A stretch of DNA of 64,000 nucleotides, from assembly GCF_019599545.1 (NCBI RefSeq), contig NZ_JAIEZV010000001.1:558001-622000 (forward strand), given 5' to 3'. How positions within the stretch are numbered: position 1 is the first letter of the stretch; every line of letters begins with the position of its first letter. The stretch is from Halobacillus sp. Nhm2S1 (GTDB taxonomy: Bacteria > Bacillota > Bacilli > Bacillales > Halobacillaceae). Below, one piece after another: positions 63,181 through 64,000 of the stretch. Below the pieces are notes generated by a model. It did no database searches, had not been told where the DNA came from, and worked only from the letters and a program-made list of their open reading frames with translations. Made by a program: the position numbers and the translations under genes.

Positions 63181-63197
63181 ATTTCGTTACCCGAAAT
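63181..63197. promoter_or_regulatory. Operator-like palindrome in the MFS leader
   Basis: ATTTCG and CGAAAT arms around TTACC, 21 bp before the MFS start and just behind the predicted -10 box TAGAAT. Fits a repressor site for drug-inducible efflux; no regulator gene is adjacent. Confidence 0.45.
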
Positions 63198-63376
63198 GAT
63201 TCTACAGGACATAACCAAATAAAGCAACGGTCAAACGTTGGATATGGAAAATTCAATTCAACCTTATTCTTTATTCGTCTAAGCTCCCGATTGTTCAACA
63301 TAACCATACTGTCAAAATTTAAATAGACGGAAAATTCAGATATAATGGAGGAGAGACTTCAAAAAGGAGTGGTTGG

Positions 63377-63940
63377 ATGTACGATGTAGCGATTATCGGT
63401 GCCGGACCTGCTGGTGCCAGTGCCGGACTTTTCACAGCAAAAGCAGGAAAGAAAACGATTCTTTTTGATAACGGAAAAAGCATTACAGCGAAAGCCTGGG
63501 TCGAAAACCACTACGGCGTCGATCCGATTGAAGGTCCGAAGTTATTAAAGCAGGGACAAAAACAGGCGGAGAAATTCGGGGCAGAAATCATCCGGAATGA
63601 TGTGGTTTCCATTGAGGAAAAAGAACAGCTCTACGTCATCCAGACAACTGAGGGCAGTTATGAAGCCTCCCACGTCATTTTCGCGACCGGCATGTCTGTG
63701 AAAGCTGCCGAATCCTTCGGTCTTGATGTTGTCGAAGGAACCGAACCGCGTGTGGCAAAAATCATCGAAACCGACAAACATGGACGGACGTCCAAGCCGA
63801 AAGTCTGGGCCGCCGGCACCGTTGCGGGAGTAAGTGTCCATACGATTGTGACATCAGGTGATGGGGCGAAGGTCGCCATCAACGTCATTAGTGAGTTAAA
63901 TGGAAAACGCTATGTAGATCATGACGTTATGAGTAAATAA
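63377..63940 (+). CDS. Half-length thioredoxin-reductase-like flavoprotein
   Basis: 187 residues. An FAD-binding fold (VAIIGAGPAGASAGLFTAKAG) and the C-terminal FAD segment KVWAAGTVAG are present, but the whole NADPH domain and its CxxC centre of true thioredoxin reductase are missing. The C-terminal part VSVHTIVTSGDGAKVAINVI corresponds to the usual helix at the end of TrxR. It may be a single-domain flavoprotein of unknown function. ATG at 63377 follows AAAAGGAG; TATAAT at 63341-63346 is a probable -10. Confidence 0.82.
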   Translation: MYDVAIIGAGPAGASAGLFTAKAGKKTILFDNGKSITAKAWVENHYGVDPIEGPKLLKQGQKQAEKFGAEIIRNDVVSIEEKEQLYVIQTTEGSYEASHVIFATGMSVKAAESFGLDVVEGTEPRVAKIIETDKHGRTSKPKVWAAGTVAGVSVHTIVTSGDGAKVAINVISELNGKRYVDHDVMSK

Positions 63941-63953
63941 ATACGTAACAAAA

Positions 63954-63993
63954 CAAGCCCCTGATCTTTTCAGACCAGGGGCTTGCTTTATGA
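63954..63993 (+). terminator. Terminator after half-TrxR gene
   Basis: AAGCCCCTG pairs with CAGGGGCTT (63955-63985), followed by GCTTTATG. Confidence 0.75.
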
Positions 63994-64000
63994 TTTTTTA

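Overview
The window looks like chromosomal DNA of a low-to-moderate-GC, Gram-positive, endospore-forming member of the Bacillaceae, most likely a moderately halophilic, pigmented genus such as Halobacillus. The basis is the set of Bacillus subtilis-type genes (cheV, patA, ykyB, ykuE, fadH/ykuF, darB/ykuL, dapH/ykuQ, dapL/ykuR, an MscS gene like ykuT, the dppABCDE-ykfABCD operon, ktrD-like, ywpF-like), small sporulation-type genes (SscA/YjcZ, YvrJ, Spo0E, FbpB and YrzI families) and two C30-carotenoid gene blocks. The genus is an inference. No rRNA, tRNA, CRISPR array or intact transposase gene was seen.

Layout. 1-2657: a heterodimeric ABC exporter, second subunit cut by the window edge. 3.1-9.4 kb: mscS, a CorC-like transporter, dapL-dapH, a drug efflux pump and the c-di-AMP-binding CBS protein DarB. 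9.6-15.2 kb: a hemolysin III homologue, then a copper block (Asp-box lipoprotein, copZ, copA, csoR) with a divergent DUF4396 membrane protein whose promoter carries a CsoR-like palindrome. 15.3-20.95 kb: an amine oxidase behind an RBS-sequestering hairpin, then fadH, ykuE, sco and ykyB. 21.0-28.5 kb: two copies and one remnant of a non-coding inverted-repeat element, with cheV, alkD, a patatin, fbpB-like, patA, spo0E-like, sipS-like and yvrJ.

28.6-34.5 kb: DUF2922/DUF1659 genes, a DoxX gene, then carotenoid block 1 (DUF422/CruF-like, acyltransferase, glycosyltransferase, CrtP-like oxidase). 34.5-45.4 kb: an MFS gene and the complete dppABCDE-ykfABCD operon for D-amino-acid dipeptide and murein-peptide use, with a near-consensus CodY box over its promoter. 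45.6-47.1 kb: a MurE paralogue. 47.5-51.4 kb: carotenoid block 2 (crtM and two desaturase genes), preceded by three contiguous 11-bp direct repeats with the architecture of a CarH/LitR (B12 photoreceptor) operator. 51.6-64 kb: sscA, a PAS-GGDEF-EAL protein, a Ktr potassium channel subunit, ywpF-like, moaA-moeA (moaA has no canonical start codon), a cluster of mini-protein genes, an HD phosphohydrolase, two oxidoreductases, a second 14-helix efflux pump and a half-length thioredoxin-reductase-like flavoprotein.

How the parts fit. The two carotenoid blocks together could encode squalene-type C30 backbone synthesis, desaturation, terminal oxidation, hydration, glycosylation and acylation, giving an acyl-glycosyl C30 carotenoid. 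DapH, PatA and DapL supply the acetylase branch of diaminopimelate synthesis from scattered loci, while Dpp/Ykf and the MurE paralogue suggest recycling of cell-wall peptides. CopA, CopZ and CsoR form a copper-efflux regulon that may include the DUF4396 protein. Names rest on reading the translated sequences and remembered family motifs; no database search was run.
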